Assembly (NCBI RefSeq): GCF_000002995.4
Contig: NW_025062477.1
Coordinates: forward strand, 7,288,649-7,352,648
Length of the DNA: 64,000 nt
Direction: 5' to 3'
Origin: Brugia malayi
Taxonomy: Eukaryota > Nematoda > Chromadorea > Rhabditida > Onchocercidae
The translations under genes and the position numbers were made by a program. Within the stretch, counting starts at the first letter, position 1. The number at the start of each line of letters is the position of its first letter. This document shows, in pieces, positions 44,401 to 57,889 of this stretch. A model generated the notes under the pieces. It had not been told where the DNA came from. It searched no databases and was given only the letters and a program-made list of their open reading frames with translations.

Positions 44401-47400
44401 GCAATTCGAATCCTTCGATCAGGCCACATTTTATATTCAATGGCTTCCTCTAACTCGGTTAGTTGCTGTACAAGAATCATTGCACCATAAGCTCTTTCAT
44501 AACTTTCTGATGCCATAGCTGTTAATTCTGTGTCGCACATGTCACGTACCTAAAAATAAAGTAACTACTAACAGGCTGTACATATCATTGGTAACTTCTT
44601 AAATAGCTGCAGTTGATTATAGATAATCTTGACTAAGTTATAAAATTCAGTTCAAAATTCCGTTAACATTAACGAGATGCATTAGACGAGATGTCATGTT
44701 GTTAATACAATGTATATGGTTTTTTCATTATTATGATGGGAGGGTGTTTGTTAAAAGCTATTACAAGGAATAAATTATGAACTCATAACAAGAAGTTTGG
44801 ATAAAACGAGATGCATTAAAGCTAATCATGTTGGATTGAACATGTTATATAGGATGTTCGTGCATAGCAGATCATTTATGAATATAAAGCTATCCCTTTA
44901 CCGTTAATTAGTTAATCTGTCAAAAATCACTAGGTCTATCAGACATAGTAATCACAAATACCTTTTCAATGTAAACCAATGCATCATGGTACTGTTCATT
45001 TCGAATAGCCAGCACAGCTCGAAGAAAGGATCCGTCTTGATTATTTTCATTAATCTGTTTGACATAATAATCCATTGTTTCCCAGTCTTCTAAACAATCA
45101 CCGGTACTTTTTTCATTATTATAAATAAAAGCATAGCAAATTTCAGAAAACGACTTACCGATTGCCCAACTACCTCGCGCTGCAGTTATTGCCATATTTT
45201 GCCTTCTAGTTGCACTTGCTGCTGCAGCCACTTCCGCAAACGCTTTTTTTCCTAAGTCATTTAATTCAGCCCACTGTCCTAATGCTTCTAAACATCGCAT
45301 CTGATGTTCGTATAGCTATAATCAGTAGTAATACAATCAGAAAAAAATTTTGTATGAATCTAATGATTTTTAAAAAATTTTATTTATAATAATAATTCAG
45401 ACTACATTAGCATTTATGAACCCTACATGATCTGGCAACTAAAATGCGAAATCGATTATGTTGGTAAGTCCCTTCAAAGTACGCTTTAAATTAACAATCA
45501 AAATAACTCGGACCTCATCAGTAATAAATGTTTCATTGTTATATATCTCCAATGCCTTCTCCCATTCATTCAGTTTTTCATACCAACGTCCTTGCCTCTG
45601 CAGCATAAAAAAAAATTCAGTTCCAAGACGCTCATTAACATTAAGAAATTGTTTTAAACAAATAAAGCAACCCTATAATTCAATTAATTAGTAAGCAATC
45701 AAGTTAAAGCGAATTTCAACTGTTCATATTATTTAAATAAAATTGCAATTTTCGCAGATATCTGTTCGCATGGATGCTGCCATTCAAATACAAATGAAGT
45801 CCTTCTACAATAGTCTTCGATACTGACTCTAGTCTATGTACCAGTCAATACAACTTATTTGCTAATATATTCATTTCGTTTTTTAACCGCCTTACAAACG
45901 TTTTCAGCTATACACTGCATATCCAAATTGTCAACTTTACGTCACTATTACAACAATGAATTCATATCACTATCGAATGCTGCATGCCAACTATAGAACA
46001 TACTTCTATAACTATCGCACACATTTATTTCAATAACATAATTCCAACTATTTGTTTCTACTAATGAAGTTTGCCACACTGGAGCTGATTTGTTTCATAA
46101 ACTTACTCCAATTTCCATATTATGCTGTCGAGCAAATGCCACAATTCCAGCGGCTTCTTCTTGGAGATTCAATTTGTTTGCATAACTGTAAATGACCTAT
46201 TTCTCTGCGAAGTCAATTAAAATTAAATTAACGTCTAATGAGCTTCCAATATGTCAAGGAAATGAAAAAAATGACCACAGCGTAGACTTACGTAATAAGA
46301 GAGCGGCAGTGTTCCGGATCTGGATCTCTGTTAAATTTCTCGCGAATATTCAATTCTGTATACCGTAACGCTTTAGCGTATGCTCGTGTCTGTTCCGCAC
46401 ATTTACAGAGCCTTTCACTACCAACCGGTAAAGGTCCCTGAAATGATTTTTCTGAGCTTTCTTAGAACAAAAGAAATATGCAATTACAAAACTTTCAGAA
46501 ACGGAACAGACAACAAATAACTGTTTGAGCATGAAGATCGTTGAGCTTACTTTTTCGGAATGTTCCATAAATTCTGCAAGGTTAAGTATTGTTTGTATGA
46601 TATCAGTATGGTTACTGGAATCAAGAGCATATTTAAGGTTCGTCTCCAAGTCTCTCTGCTGCATTTCGTCCAGATCTGTCCAAACTGACATAAATGCTGC
46701 ATTGAACAGGTCTCTGAAATGAAGCTCCATAAATCTCAAAGCTAAGGAGTTTTTATGAAGATAAATAGCATCAAAATTTCTTGATATATTCACAACTTGT
46801 GCATTAAAGATGAATGAAGCTTTGGGAGTACAGTGGTCATGAGCAAAATATGTACAATAATTTCAGAAAATAAAATTACTTCGCAAGCGATATATGCACG
46901 TCGGCTAAAGGAGCACATGCGCGAAGAGCTGCGGAAGGGCTCTGTCGAATAAATTGAATTCGCAGTAGAACAAGCCACTGGTCCCAGTCCTGAAAAATGT
47001 CAAAGCCGTAAAATCATTACAAAAAAAACTAAGCAAATGAATTTGTCCCAAGTTTGATAAACCAGTCTGCTGAAAAATGTAGGAAATAGTAAGCAGTAAT
47101 ACACCTTGTACAAAACAAAATTCATTTGTTCAAAAAAAAAAAAAAAAGAAAAAAGGAAAATAAAAAATGAGATTCTGTCGTACAATTTATTTTATCCAGA
47201 ATAATTATCCATGTTTAAAAATGTTGAAAGTTCTATACGCTTGTGATGATCAAGGCAAGCTTAGAAATAGCATGCACAAATGAAGTAACATTCATGTCAC
47301 AATACTGCGAGTGAAATGAAAAATACTGGAAAAGCACCGTCACCCTGAATAAAAAAATGAACCTCCTTCGATACAAGTTGAGCAGTAGTCCAAGTCCTTT

Positions 47401-50400
47401 TTAAAACATCAAAATTAATTCGCTGTCCTTTTTCATGACGAGCGGATGTACTAAACTGCTTTACTTGACTGGAAGAAACTCTGACTGAAGGAAAGTGTGA
47501 AGGAGATGCAGCGCTTCCCTCATCAAGTTGTACAGTAAGCCTAAAATGGTTACTAATCTCATTACTCATTTTAATACAACTAAGTCAAAGCTTTCCTAAA
47601 AGATTTTCCTTTCTTCTCAAAAACATAAAATCAAGATTGTGAAACCGAATCAAAACACTCCGTTTTATCCATGAATTAAATTATAGATTTAACAAGGAAA
47701 TTCAAATTAAAACTGGCTTCATTTGGATTCAGAATTTTGTTCAATATCAAGCTGAATAACACACTTTAAATATTCGTCGCAGTGCAAGTTATGTCGAGCC
47801 AGAGCATAGTCAACACTTTTACGAAAAACCAGAAACTGTCTCCACATCTGCAATGGTCGTCTGAGAAGCAGTATAGGAAGTTTCGAAAAGAAAAGGATGC
47901 AGAGCTAAGCATTAATAAACTTATATAAATAAACAAAATGTAAATATTGCGTAAATTACCAGAATATTTCAACTGTGGAAAAACATGAAATACTAACCTG
48001 TCGGACAATAACCACTAATAAAAGTAATAACTTTTGCTGTAGTGCATGGACAGAAATAACTCGTAACCAGACTTGCATTATTCTCGGTGCATGGTCACGA
48101 ATACAAATGGTTTCAGCCATCTGATAAACTGTATCCAGAGCAATCCGTCGCACTTCCACTTTGACACTCCGATCATCGAGAACAAACAAAATAGGTGGCA
48201 AAACAAGATGAATATGTGGTGCCAGACACATCGATATTGACTGAACGCATGTGAATACCTAAGGAAGTATGAAATTCAGAATTTCAAATTTATGTAGTAT
48301 TTTATATATTTTATAACTTCATAATAAGATGGTTATGGAATAATCAACACAGTAGACAAAGGTTCAATCTTGTTCTCAATATGGTCTGCTAAACCTTAAT
48401 AGAGATAACAGATGGTCCACTCCTGTGATGCCTTTCCATCCACTTTTTTAAAGTTTTTGCTTTGCACTATACATCCCGACTGCAATAGATAAAATTCTTT
48501 TATATAAACCAGAAACTGCTGATAAATCTCTGCTATTACATTCAATCAATGTGTTTTTATTTCCAGAAAAATCCCGATATCTCAGTCTGCTTAAGGTTGT
48601 GAAAAAAATCATGGATAGATGTGAAAGGAAATGTGCTATGGACAAGAACTGAACAAGTTAATTTCTAGAAAAAATGTAATATTTATTTGATGAACATTAT
48701 CCACACCCTTATTTCTTTCTCATAAATATCACCATTACAACAAAGACAGTATCACACACGACAACAGCCACATGGAAACGTTTCGCAAGGATAAAAGAAG
48801 TAGCTAAGAAATAATCTTAGATAACAACGATATCTTTGGTATTTTAAAGTGAAACGTGAAAGCAACAATGGCTATTTCAAAATTATTGTCATATAGCAAG
48901 TAAATAAAAAATATTACTGACAACTTACAATAAAAGGTAAAATAACTTACAGCGCAAGTGATGGCTCTATCCTTCGTACGATCTGAATGAACAATACTCA
49001 GAAGATATGGACACAACTCAGGAATATATGGTGCAAATGATGCACCAAATGCTGAGCCAATTTGTTGCATGACATTAACAATAGTAAGTCGCATGCTCAC
49101 ATCTTCTGACCATGATTCCTTTAATTTTTCATTAATTTATTAACTTAGCAATGAATTCTTAAATGTCATTATGATGGATTCTGAACCAACAATAAATCCG
49201 ATGAACTTACTCTAATCAAACTAAACAATTTCGACATGAATGGTTTCATACTACTGCCAACTATCGCAATAAAATTAGCCAACTGTTGTAAATAAAACTG
49301 CTTCAAATCGGGTCGAGTAGCTGTTTGAATTACTTCAATCAGGCGAGGTATAACCTAGGAGATTATTCAAAATTTTTTACAAAAATAATTTTCCGATAGA
49401 AAACAAATATAAGAGAGAGTATGTAGAACTATGTATTCTTTCATAATATTATGATTTCAAATCTATCAAGTAAAATTATAAAATTCAGCAACAACAAAAA
49501 AAAAAAAAGTGCATAATTTTGTGTAACCTTGCTAACATAGACAGTGCAACTTGGACCAAGGCTGCCGAATATAGTAAGTAGTGCTTGCGTGATATCACGA
49601 TGCAAATGGCTGAGTGAATCGTCTCTTAGCATCTGCATTAAACTTGCTATAGAAAATGCAGGATAGAGTTCTGCTAATGTACACTTTTCATAGTGAAACC
49701 ATTGAATAGTATCTGAAAAAAGAAGAAAGCATCTGAATCCGAAAGATATTTGAAAAGTTTGGACAATTCCAAATGTAATTTCTCGGTCATTCAATATAAC
49801 ACATTTCCTGACAAAGATTGGTTATATCATAGAAACAGTGATACAATTCATATGACTGTGTTTCGTCACGCTCGAAGTTCCGATAGTTAAATTCCAAATA
49901 AAACTAAACAAAAACACACCGTTCCGCATATCCAAGGATGGTGATGTAGCTGGTAATGACAGAGCCAACGAATTCGACTTTTGAGAAGAAACTTTGCCAG
50001 TGAAAACTTTATGTGTATAAGGATCTAAGGCTCCAATAATACCCAAAACCTGAAAATGGTTAAAAAGAAGAGTAGCTTAAATAGAGAATTCTTAATTCAT
50101 TAAGTAACTTGAATAGAATTAATGTGCAAAAGTAGAAAATCTTGATTAAAAAGTCACCCGCATGGTCATTCGACGCATTGAAACACTCATTTCCGTTCGT
50201 AACAATCTCAGAAGTACATCAAGCAATTCAGGATGCTCCTTATATGGATCAACGACATATGCAGTATTCTGGCAAAGCTGTCCCATTGTGCGCAAAGCAG
50301 CCTAAGAAAAGAATTAGTAAAAGCACTAACAGTATGAATAAAAACGTAGAAATACTACTTAAAAACTCAGAAAATCAGCACTTCTCTGCGACTTAAACTG

Positions 50401-53400
50401 CTGGAATCTTGCAAAAATTGCACCAACGAGGGAAACAGAGTTTCTACTGAAAATACCAAATCAGCACCACCCGCAACTGCCAATTCACTTATAGCATTCA
50501 ATACCTGCAAATGTGGTCCACATTATTTTATTATTCAAAATTCCAAATCTATTTAATAAACTTCAAAGTAAGTGCACTAAGCAAACTATGAAACCTGCAC
50601 AGTCACATCCACATGACTGATTTCGGAGCTCAGTTTTGGTACCAAAGCTGTCAGTATCGGATTCATATAGGGCCTTGCAAATTTTGGAGACTGCTTAGCA
50701 ACCTGTGCAATTACACGAGCACTATGTTCTTCGAGTCTGAAATTTTTAGAACTTTCATTAAAAAAAAAAAAAAAAAAAAACTATATATTGCACTCATCTG
50801 CTTGCTAGAAGAACGTAACGTATTCTCGTAGAGAGCAGTGGTAAATTTAGTTTTAACAGCAGAAAATGCAATAAATTTTTTAATTATAACAAGTTTAAAA
50901 ACTAGAAACAAACAGATGTAATAAGCTAACCTGGGCACACCACTATTCGTCAGTTGGATAAGTGTCTCCAACAGTACATTACGTAAACTGGGTAAAACAT
51001 ATGCAGGATTCATACTGCCTAGTTTTCCGAGTAACGCTACCGCATGTTCCTGCATTTCCAGCTTTTCATCATGCAAAGTCATGAAAATAGAATCAAGCAT
51101 ATCAGCCTGCGCTAAATGCGACAACAGAAGTGGATCCCCATCTTTGAAACACTGCAAAACTCTCAAGCGTACTTCCACCGCTGAAAAATGCGAAAATATC
51201 CCAAGAGAGGATAAAGAAAACTAAGGAAGAAATACCACATTTGGTCACTAACATCTCTAATTTAAACTTCAACAGGAACTTTTTTATGAATGTAAAAAAC
51301 AGTAATTATAAATTTGAAATTCTTATCGAAAATTAGGTGAAGGGTAATCAGCAAATTAGTTTTAAATACATTCATTTTTACGCTGCTAAATATATTGCTA
51401 AAACATTGCTTTTTGAGGCTATACATATGTAAACATTACTTAAGAAGCTAACTCCTTAAATACCAGAGCTGGCTTCAATCAACAGTAAAAATACTACCTT
51501 AAACTTATTCGCTGAAATACGTCTCTATTTTTGTAATTGAATAAATCCAGAACAATGTTCAAAATCTTTTTGTTACAAATTACCACTTAATTTTTTAAAA
51601 AAAACTAAAATCATACTCCTAAGCATTTTAAGAAAGAAGTATCAGAAAAACTCACATGGATCAATAACGGCAACCATAACAAGTTGTCGAAGTACAGACT
51701 GGATTAAATTTAGGACATCGAAACGCTGTTTTTTATTGGCACATTCAAACGATTCAAATACACGAACAAAGGGCGTCAACATTTTGGCGCAGCAATCCAC
51801 TGCAGCTAAACGTACTTCTACGCAATCAGAAGACAAGTAGCCCTAAGAATTCACCAATTTCACTTTTATTATTTTAGTGTTTATTTGCTATTGTCCCTCA
51901 ATTCATCAAATATAAATCGGCAACTTTTAATCTTTGCCAATGGTCAAGAAGTAATTTTGCCGCATCTAACAGTTGTTGAAGACTAAATATAAAGAACAAA
52001 GGTGAGACTGATCAATTCTTACATGAGCTATATAATTTATAAACATCTGAAGTGCATGTCGCTGAAATTCGAAACGACCAAGTGTAGCTAAAGCAAGATT
52101 TGTAAGCGCCACATTAGTAACATTCACAGGACCAACTGGAATGGGCGGTTCTGTCGGAGGATCAAGTTTACTTGGCAATTTGCGATTCATTAAAAGCTGA
52201 CAAAGCTCTTTCAACAAACCATCTTGGGCTTCCGTTTTCAATCCAGGTATGGACTGCATTATTTCATAAGCAACATCCGTTAACCCTGAAATGAAAACCA
52301 AAACGATCTTTTTCAGAAAAAAAAGACGAAAACTGAAAAGACTGGAATTGCATTTTTTTATTATATTGCTAATATATTGCTAACAGAACGAGCCAAGAAG
52401 TTTTCAACTTTGAATTTGCAGATTTCTTTCTCTGCCTTTTTTCTTCAAGGCAAAATCAATGTCACAGATGTTAACCCAAAACTCTAATTTTCCACTGATT
52501 TTTGTAATCAAGCATCACGAATATTCAGATTTTATTCCCGTAAAATACTTGCAAGTCTTACCTATTGTTAACCCATTTGATTTTGAAGATCTGTTAGTGT
52601 CAGGAATATTTCCTTAAAAGTGAGAAACATACTAAAGTGCAATTCTTATTAATTATAGAATGAACTAGAGCAATACCTTTTGATAAACCTGTGGACAATA
52701 AAATCGGCAATAGCGTTTTAATTTCGGATTCTATTTTTTCTTTTAATGCGCGAATAACTAATGTTAAACATAAGAAGACATATTCATCCACTGCTTTGTG
52801 CCTATAAAATATAAGCATTATGAAAAATACACACAAACTTATTAATACTAGTTACCATATCGCATAAACATAGTTTTAGTAACTTTTAGGTCTTGAAATA
52901 AACTAATCGTGGACGAAAGAAAAACCTTCAAAATACTGAAAATAAAGGAACTTAAGAAAAATTAAGAAACGACTATACGTTTTAACTTCATTCAGACTCT
53001 TTTATTATATTCTACTATTTCTGAAGGTAAACGATAGCATTACTGCTCAAGCGATAAAAGTATAAATAATCAATAATAAATAACTAACTTGTACGTTGCA
53101 GTTTGTAACTGAATTTGTATGACAGCAAAAAGACGAGGTAGTTTTAAAAGCAGTTCTATTGGCCGATCAAGTACCAACAAACCAAGAGTAAAGAAAGCAG
53201 GAGAATGTTTTGTAGTCAAATTTAATGCATGATTGAACATTGAAGCTATATCAACATTGAAAATATTATTTGAAGTAACCATCTGCGTCTTTCCAAATGA
53301 TGAAAGACGTGGAAAAATTTCAAGCAATGTTGTTTGGCAACAAACATAACGTGAAGTACATGCCAGATTACACACCCGATATATCTGAAAAAGCACGTTA

Positions 53401-56400
53401 AACAAAAAGATGAGAGTTCTGCATAATAAAAAATAATCAACTGTTTCCAGATGTTGAGATTTTCTTAGAACCATTCAATGTTATGTGTAGAAAATCAATT
53501 ATTTTTCGCTGACGAATATAGGAACATAAAGATTTAATTATTATTTCATTTTTCATATCATATTGTACATTCTTGCGTATGGAAAAGTTTTTTAATAGAT
53601 AATCTACCCTTGGAGATAAATAAACATTTGCACCACGGAAAATCCAACTGAAAACAGTTAAATTCTGAAACGGTTTTCTTCCAAACCTCATATCTACAAC
53701 ATGAATTTAACTTTACTATAAAAATTATTATTGAAGGCATAATTAAACTAACGTCACTAAATTTTTCTGCAATAAGCTGATTAGCAGTTCGACTATCAAC
53801 AGTAACTGAATATGTGCGCTCCGTCAACCAATCTATTGCATTTGATCCAATTACTGTTCGAACATTCTGCTGTGGTTGACAACCAAGCGCTAGGATGCGT
53901 TGACGCTCAGCCGGTGCATTACCAATTCGAAGTAGTTCATTCAGTATCAGAAGCATGGGATGTTGCCTTTCATCTCGATTTAAACCGTCAAATTTCAAAG
54001 AATTTATTGCTTCATCATAACAGCGCTAGAAAATAGCAGTTTATCATAGTGATTAAAACCACTAAATAATTCCAAAAGTTTTACGAAAGAGCTGAAAATT
54101 ATTATATCATCATACTCAGAAAAATTTTCACTTTTCTTGGACTGAATCATCGACCTGCTGGTAAATATAGAAATCAACCATATCTCAGTAATGAACCACA
54201 ACCATCTAAGCGGTATTAAAATGACCCGTAATTTCGACGGAAATACCTTCAGTTAGCTAATCTTCATATTTAACAACCACATTTCCACGGGAATACAATT
54301 CATAGCCTTACTCCGTCATGCTGAACTGGACATGTCAACTCTTCAAAAAATTGAATGGTATTCAGCATCATCCAGCAGAAACCAGACGTAATGGAATAAG
54401 GTACTTTTTTATCCTCGAATGTTTCGACGACAGCATAGATAGATAAAAACAACTCATCGATAAAACGAAAGACTATGCATTAACAACAGTTTATTCATCG
54501 TGCTTGGATACATCTTTTGCTACTGGTTTTTTTTTTTTGTGTCTTTACCCATATTTTGTTTCAGCAGTGTATTTAATACATGTTAGTTCATTCTGATCAG
54601 CAACTATGATCTTGTGAATACACTGCTGTCAAGTAACTATATTCAGCAGAATCGTGATGAAAATGATCAAAGAAATAGTCCTTGTTTATCCAGAAATCAC
54701 AGAAAATAGAGAATGTAGACTAAAATTTGAAAAAAACTTACCCAGTACCATTCAGATTTCTGATGTGCTTCGCGTTGTGATGTAACCGTAAGGGCAGCAT
54801 GCAAAGCCTTAGTAGCTGCTATTCGTACCGTGGCCTAAAACGTATCACTCTAATTCTGAAGAAAAAGCACTAAGTAAAAGAAAGAAAAAAATTTACCTTA
54901 ATACTACAAAAATTAATAATTAATCTTCCAGTAAAAAATTCTGCTATGAAGAACTGCTGTCTAATTCATTACTCGAACCAAGTGTATTGTCTTATCTAAA
55001 AAGACAGCAGAACTTCAAATTACAAAAAAAAACGCTTTTTTTTCCTTTAACTTTTTTAAATGATCTTACAATCTTCAAAAAATTCTGAAACATTTCAAAC
55101 CTTAGGATCTCTGATAACTTTGAAAATATTGGAAAAAAAGTTAGATGCACGCAGAAAAAATGATGTTGACGTATATAAGGCCAATTGTCTTGCCAGAAAA
55201 ACAGCAGCAAGACGACGTGATTCATGTCGCTCAGATTCTTCAAGCCATTCACACACCTATGAAAAACTTCAAGTCTCAATGTCTTAATATTTACTAATAT
55301 TATACAATTACTTTCAGCAGTTAATCTAAACAAAGCAAAATCAAATGCACCATTAGAGACAGATTTCTAACTGTTGTAAACTTCTCCAATTCAACAAGCA
55401 TCCCTTCCAGAACCAAAAGATGAAATTGATAAATAGAGGAAGTTACGCTATGAATAAGAAAAACCTGGTTAATGGATTTTTCGACTAGCTCAGCAGCGAA
55501 TGTCTTCGACGTCTGAATCAAATAAGCAATTGCCCTGGCAACAAGCTTCATACCAGCTTCATCGCCTTGTACTAGTGCTTTGAGAAGATATTTAGCAAAA
55601 CGTGGGACACGTTTTGTTTCATCACCAGCATTTTCCACCAGACAAGCTAAAGTCTTCCATCCAACATTATAAAGAATAAAAAAGTATAATGTACTTAATA
55701 TAGCTCTGATAAAATTAGTAAGAATTTGAATATCTACTGAATCACGAGATACCTATCAAAATAATTCCTGCCTTTCTTTCGTCATTATCCAAACTCGTCA
55801 TCAACGTATGTATAGCACTCTGAAAACCTATGAAAAATAAAGTTTCGCTTTCTATATCTAATTTATTTTTATTCGTAATAACGCTAAGTATGTGCGTTTG
55901 ATTTCATTAGATAAGCAAAGACAATGGAAGCACTGAGACTTTTTTTCTTACAACATTATATGCTTGATATAATTCAAACAAAATCTCTTTCAGTTCTATT
56001 ACCTACATGACTAATAACCTTTCAAGAAGTTTAAGAACGAACACAGTTAACAACAAGGCAGAATTAAGTTAGAATCCAATCAAATAACGAAATTCAGTTA
56101 TAATGAAAACGGATAACTTGATGCAAATAAGTAGTGGAGAAAAACCAGTTGCTGACAGTTTCCAGATATCTAGCAAAAAATTTAACAGGAAAAGTCAGCG
56201 GTTTAAACATATAAGTGTTTCGAAGAAATAAAATAAAAAGTTAATGCCTTCCAACCTGATCAACTTTTGCATCGAATGTTGCAAAAAATTCCGCTGCAAA
56301 CTGATCACTGCTATCACGTAATTCCCCATTTATATAGCTGTAAAAAAATCCGATTTAATAAACAACTGATGAACTGTCACTTCTTTCAGAGAACTGCTTT

Positions 56401-56766
56401 GAAATTTTTTGACCTTCATGATTACTTGGAATGGAACTTATAACTTACATATTCCAAGAATAAGATAGTTTGGTAGACTTGTATCATCTTCATTCAAAAG
56501 AACTATTTCTAAAGAGAAAATTGTAAAGATAATCTCAGAATTATATGCCTTGTCTTCTTCAAAGATTTACAATTCCTGTCTTGCACTAATATGAGATCAT
56601 CCATCAATTTCCCAGCAAAAATTTCAAATTAGAAAGCATTAGTTTCTTACTCATAAAGTTGTCTGGCAACTTTCAATCGATTTTCATCACCTCCTTTCTT
56701 CCTTAAACGCATAAGAAAATCAGCTGCGATCGCTCGTGCAGATGTCTCTCGAATACATGAATCCAT
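37738..56766 (-). CDS. let-363: TOR kinase (LET-363/mTOR orthologue)
   Basis: TOR is the catalytic subunit of TORC1 and TORC2. I phased 47 exons into 2,516 residues, close to human mTOR (2,549). High to low: 56651-56766, 56256-56337, 55753-55819, 55465-55646, 55101-55256, 54742-54834, 53753-54025, 53089-53384, 52669-52801, 52023-52285, 51656-51842, 50931-51180, 50595-50736, 50382-50504, 50158-50301, 49920-50049, 49528-49712, 49211-49354, 48951-49118, 47998-48258, 47765-47860, 47363-47540, 46880-46989, 46551-46713, 46292-46437, 46107-46185, 45514-45597, 45159-45315, 44962-45089, 44329-44549, 43914-44184, 43206-43625, 42597-42843, 42277-42398, 42073-42168, 41653-41862, 41103-41198, 40607-40776, 40174-40313, 39894-40036, 39592-39777, 39425-39495, 39112-39201, 38884-39022, 38497-38641, 38266-38391, 37738-37859. 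HEAT repeats come first, then FAT ([14 protein letters not shown], 46.7 kb), FRB ([18 protein letters not shown]), kinase ([17 protein letters not shown] at 38959-38976) and FATC ending CYIGWCPFW. The start ATG sits one base after an acceptor-like GCAG. A GC donor is at 39590-39591. Confidence 0.95.
41449..41482. repeat. Poly(A) tract in a TOR intron
   Basis: A run of 34 A on the plus strand, poly(T) in the sense of TOR, lies in the intron between exons 41653-41862 and 41103-41198. It may be a retroposed tail or simple slippage. Its length should be treated as unreliable. Confidence 0.85.
42597..42843 (-). other. Proline-rich insert within the TOR FAT domain
   Basis: This TOR exon encodes a run of six prolines (APPPPPPF), Ser/Pro-rich [10 protein letters not shown], and further PPP clusters. 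It then returns to conserved FAT helix sequence. It sits where vertebrate mTOR has a Thr/Ser-rich disordered loop, so the position is conserved but the composition is not. It is likely a flexible surface loop. Confidence 0.7.
43206..43625 (-). other. Ser/Gln/Pro-rich expansion in TOR between FAT helices
   Basis: After the conserved [12 protein letters not shown], the exon inserts about 60 residues rich in Ser, Gln, Pro and Ile before [17 protein letters not shown]. In mTOR these two conserved segments are separated by a much shorter linker. The frame is open throughout and both flanks align, so this is a real insertion in the protein. It is a possible regulatory phosphorylation site region, by inference only. 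Confidence 0.65.
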
Positions 56767-57889
56767 TCTGCAATCAATTTTCGTCAAAAAATGCAACAAT
56801 TTGCTTGAAATTTTAGATGTTGTAATAACAATAGCGACAGGAAAATAGCACAAACACGTAGCTATCACTTTAAATCACTAATAAACATAGAAAAATGACT
56901 GTAGCTGAAGTTTAATAAACACAAGACTTAACAAAGATACAATTTATGAAAATAAGAGTTGAAAATTGGTAATAAGCATTAGTTATGTCAATATATGAGA
57001 AAATCAGTGATCATCTTATCGTAGGTACAAAAAACCCTATAAATATTAATGGATGGAAGAAGTCAAGTGAAGAAAGTTAACAATTAAATAAAGTAATCAA
57101 AATAATTAAAGATTTCACAAACGTAGGACTACCATATCAGTGGAAATCTCGATTACCAACTACAAATATAAAAAAGTTAACGATTAAATAAAATTTAGTA
57201 GTATGTCTGAAAGTGAAAGATACACATTTGAATCAAACTAACTGATATAGTCAAATAATCGAAATAAGGAAAGATAACACGGAAAAATCAGGAAAGACCA
57301 AAACTTGATATTTGAAAATGGAAAGTTATACGAAAAAAGTCAATAAGAGTACTAAAGAAATATCAAGAAATTTAAACATTATGAGAAGAGAGATGAAGAA
57401 TAACAAGAATAGAATTGCAATGATTAACTCTAATAGAGTAAAGCGCACATATGATTAAGGAGCCTGAATCTTTGGATCGAGCAATTAGGTTCCAAAATTC
57501 TAAATCAAGCCATCACACATGGATACGTAGACAACATAAATGTTGCATTCTCTTAAGCGATGTTATTTTAAGGATAACTGATAATTTACAACAGAATAAT
57601 GAAAAGTTGAAGATTAAAGATATCAAATTAATTAAAAAATAAATAATTAAAATTAATAACTAGGAACAACTGTCGCATTTCAACCTTGGAGACCTTGGTG
57701 AGAGTAACATTATTCGTAGCACCCTTTCATACTACTGACATTAATAGCTAAGATTAAAGATTTGAAGCATCAATTAGCTAATTAAATATCGACTGATTAA
57801 AATTAGCGGATGTTAACCAATTAATTAAATTTCAGGATTGAAACTGGCTGGCCACAGCAGTGTATACTACATAATCAATAACAACTGCA
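56767..57889. promoter_or_regulatory. Divergent intergenic region between TOR and the 57.9-kb gene
   Basis: The minus-strand TOR start and the plus-strand ATG at 57890 face away from each other with 1.1 kb between them. The sequence is AT-rich with no recognisable coding frame. It is the only place where the promoters of both genes can lie if the first exons are right. A GCAG immediately before the TOR ATG may be a spliced-leader acceptor. Confidence 0.4.
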
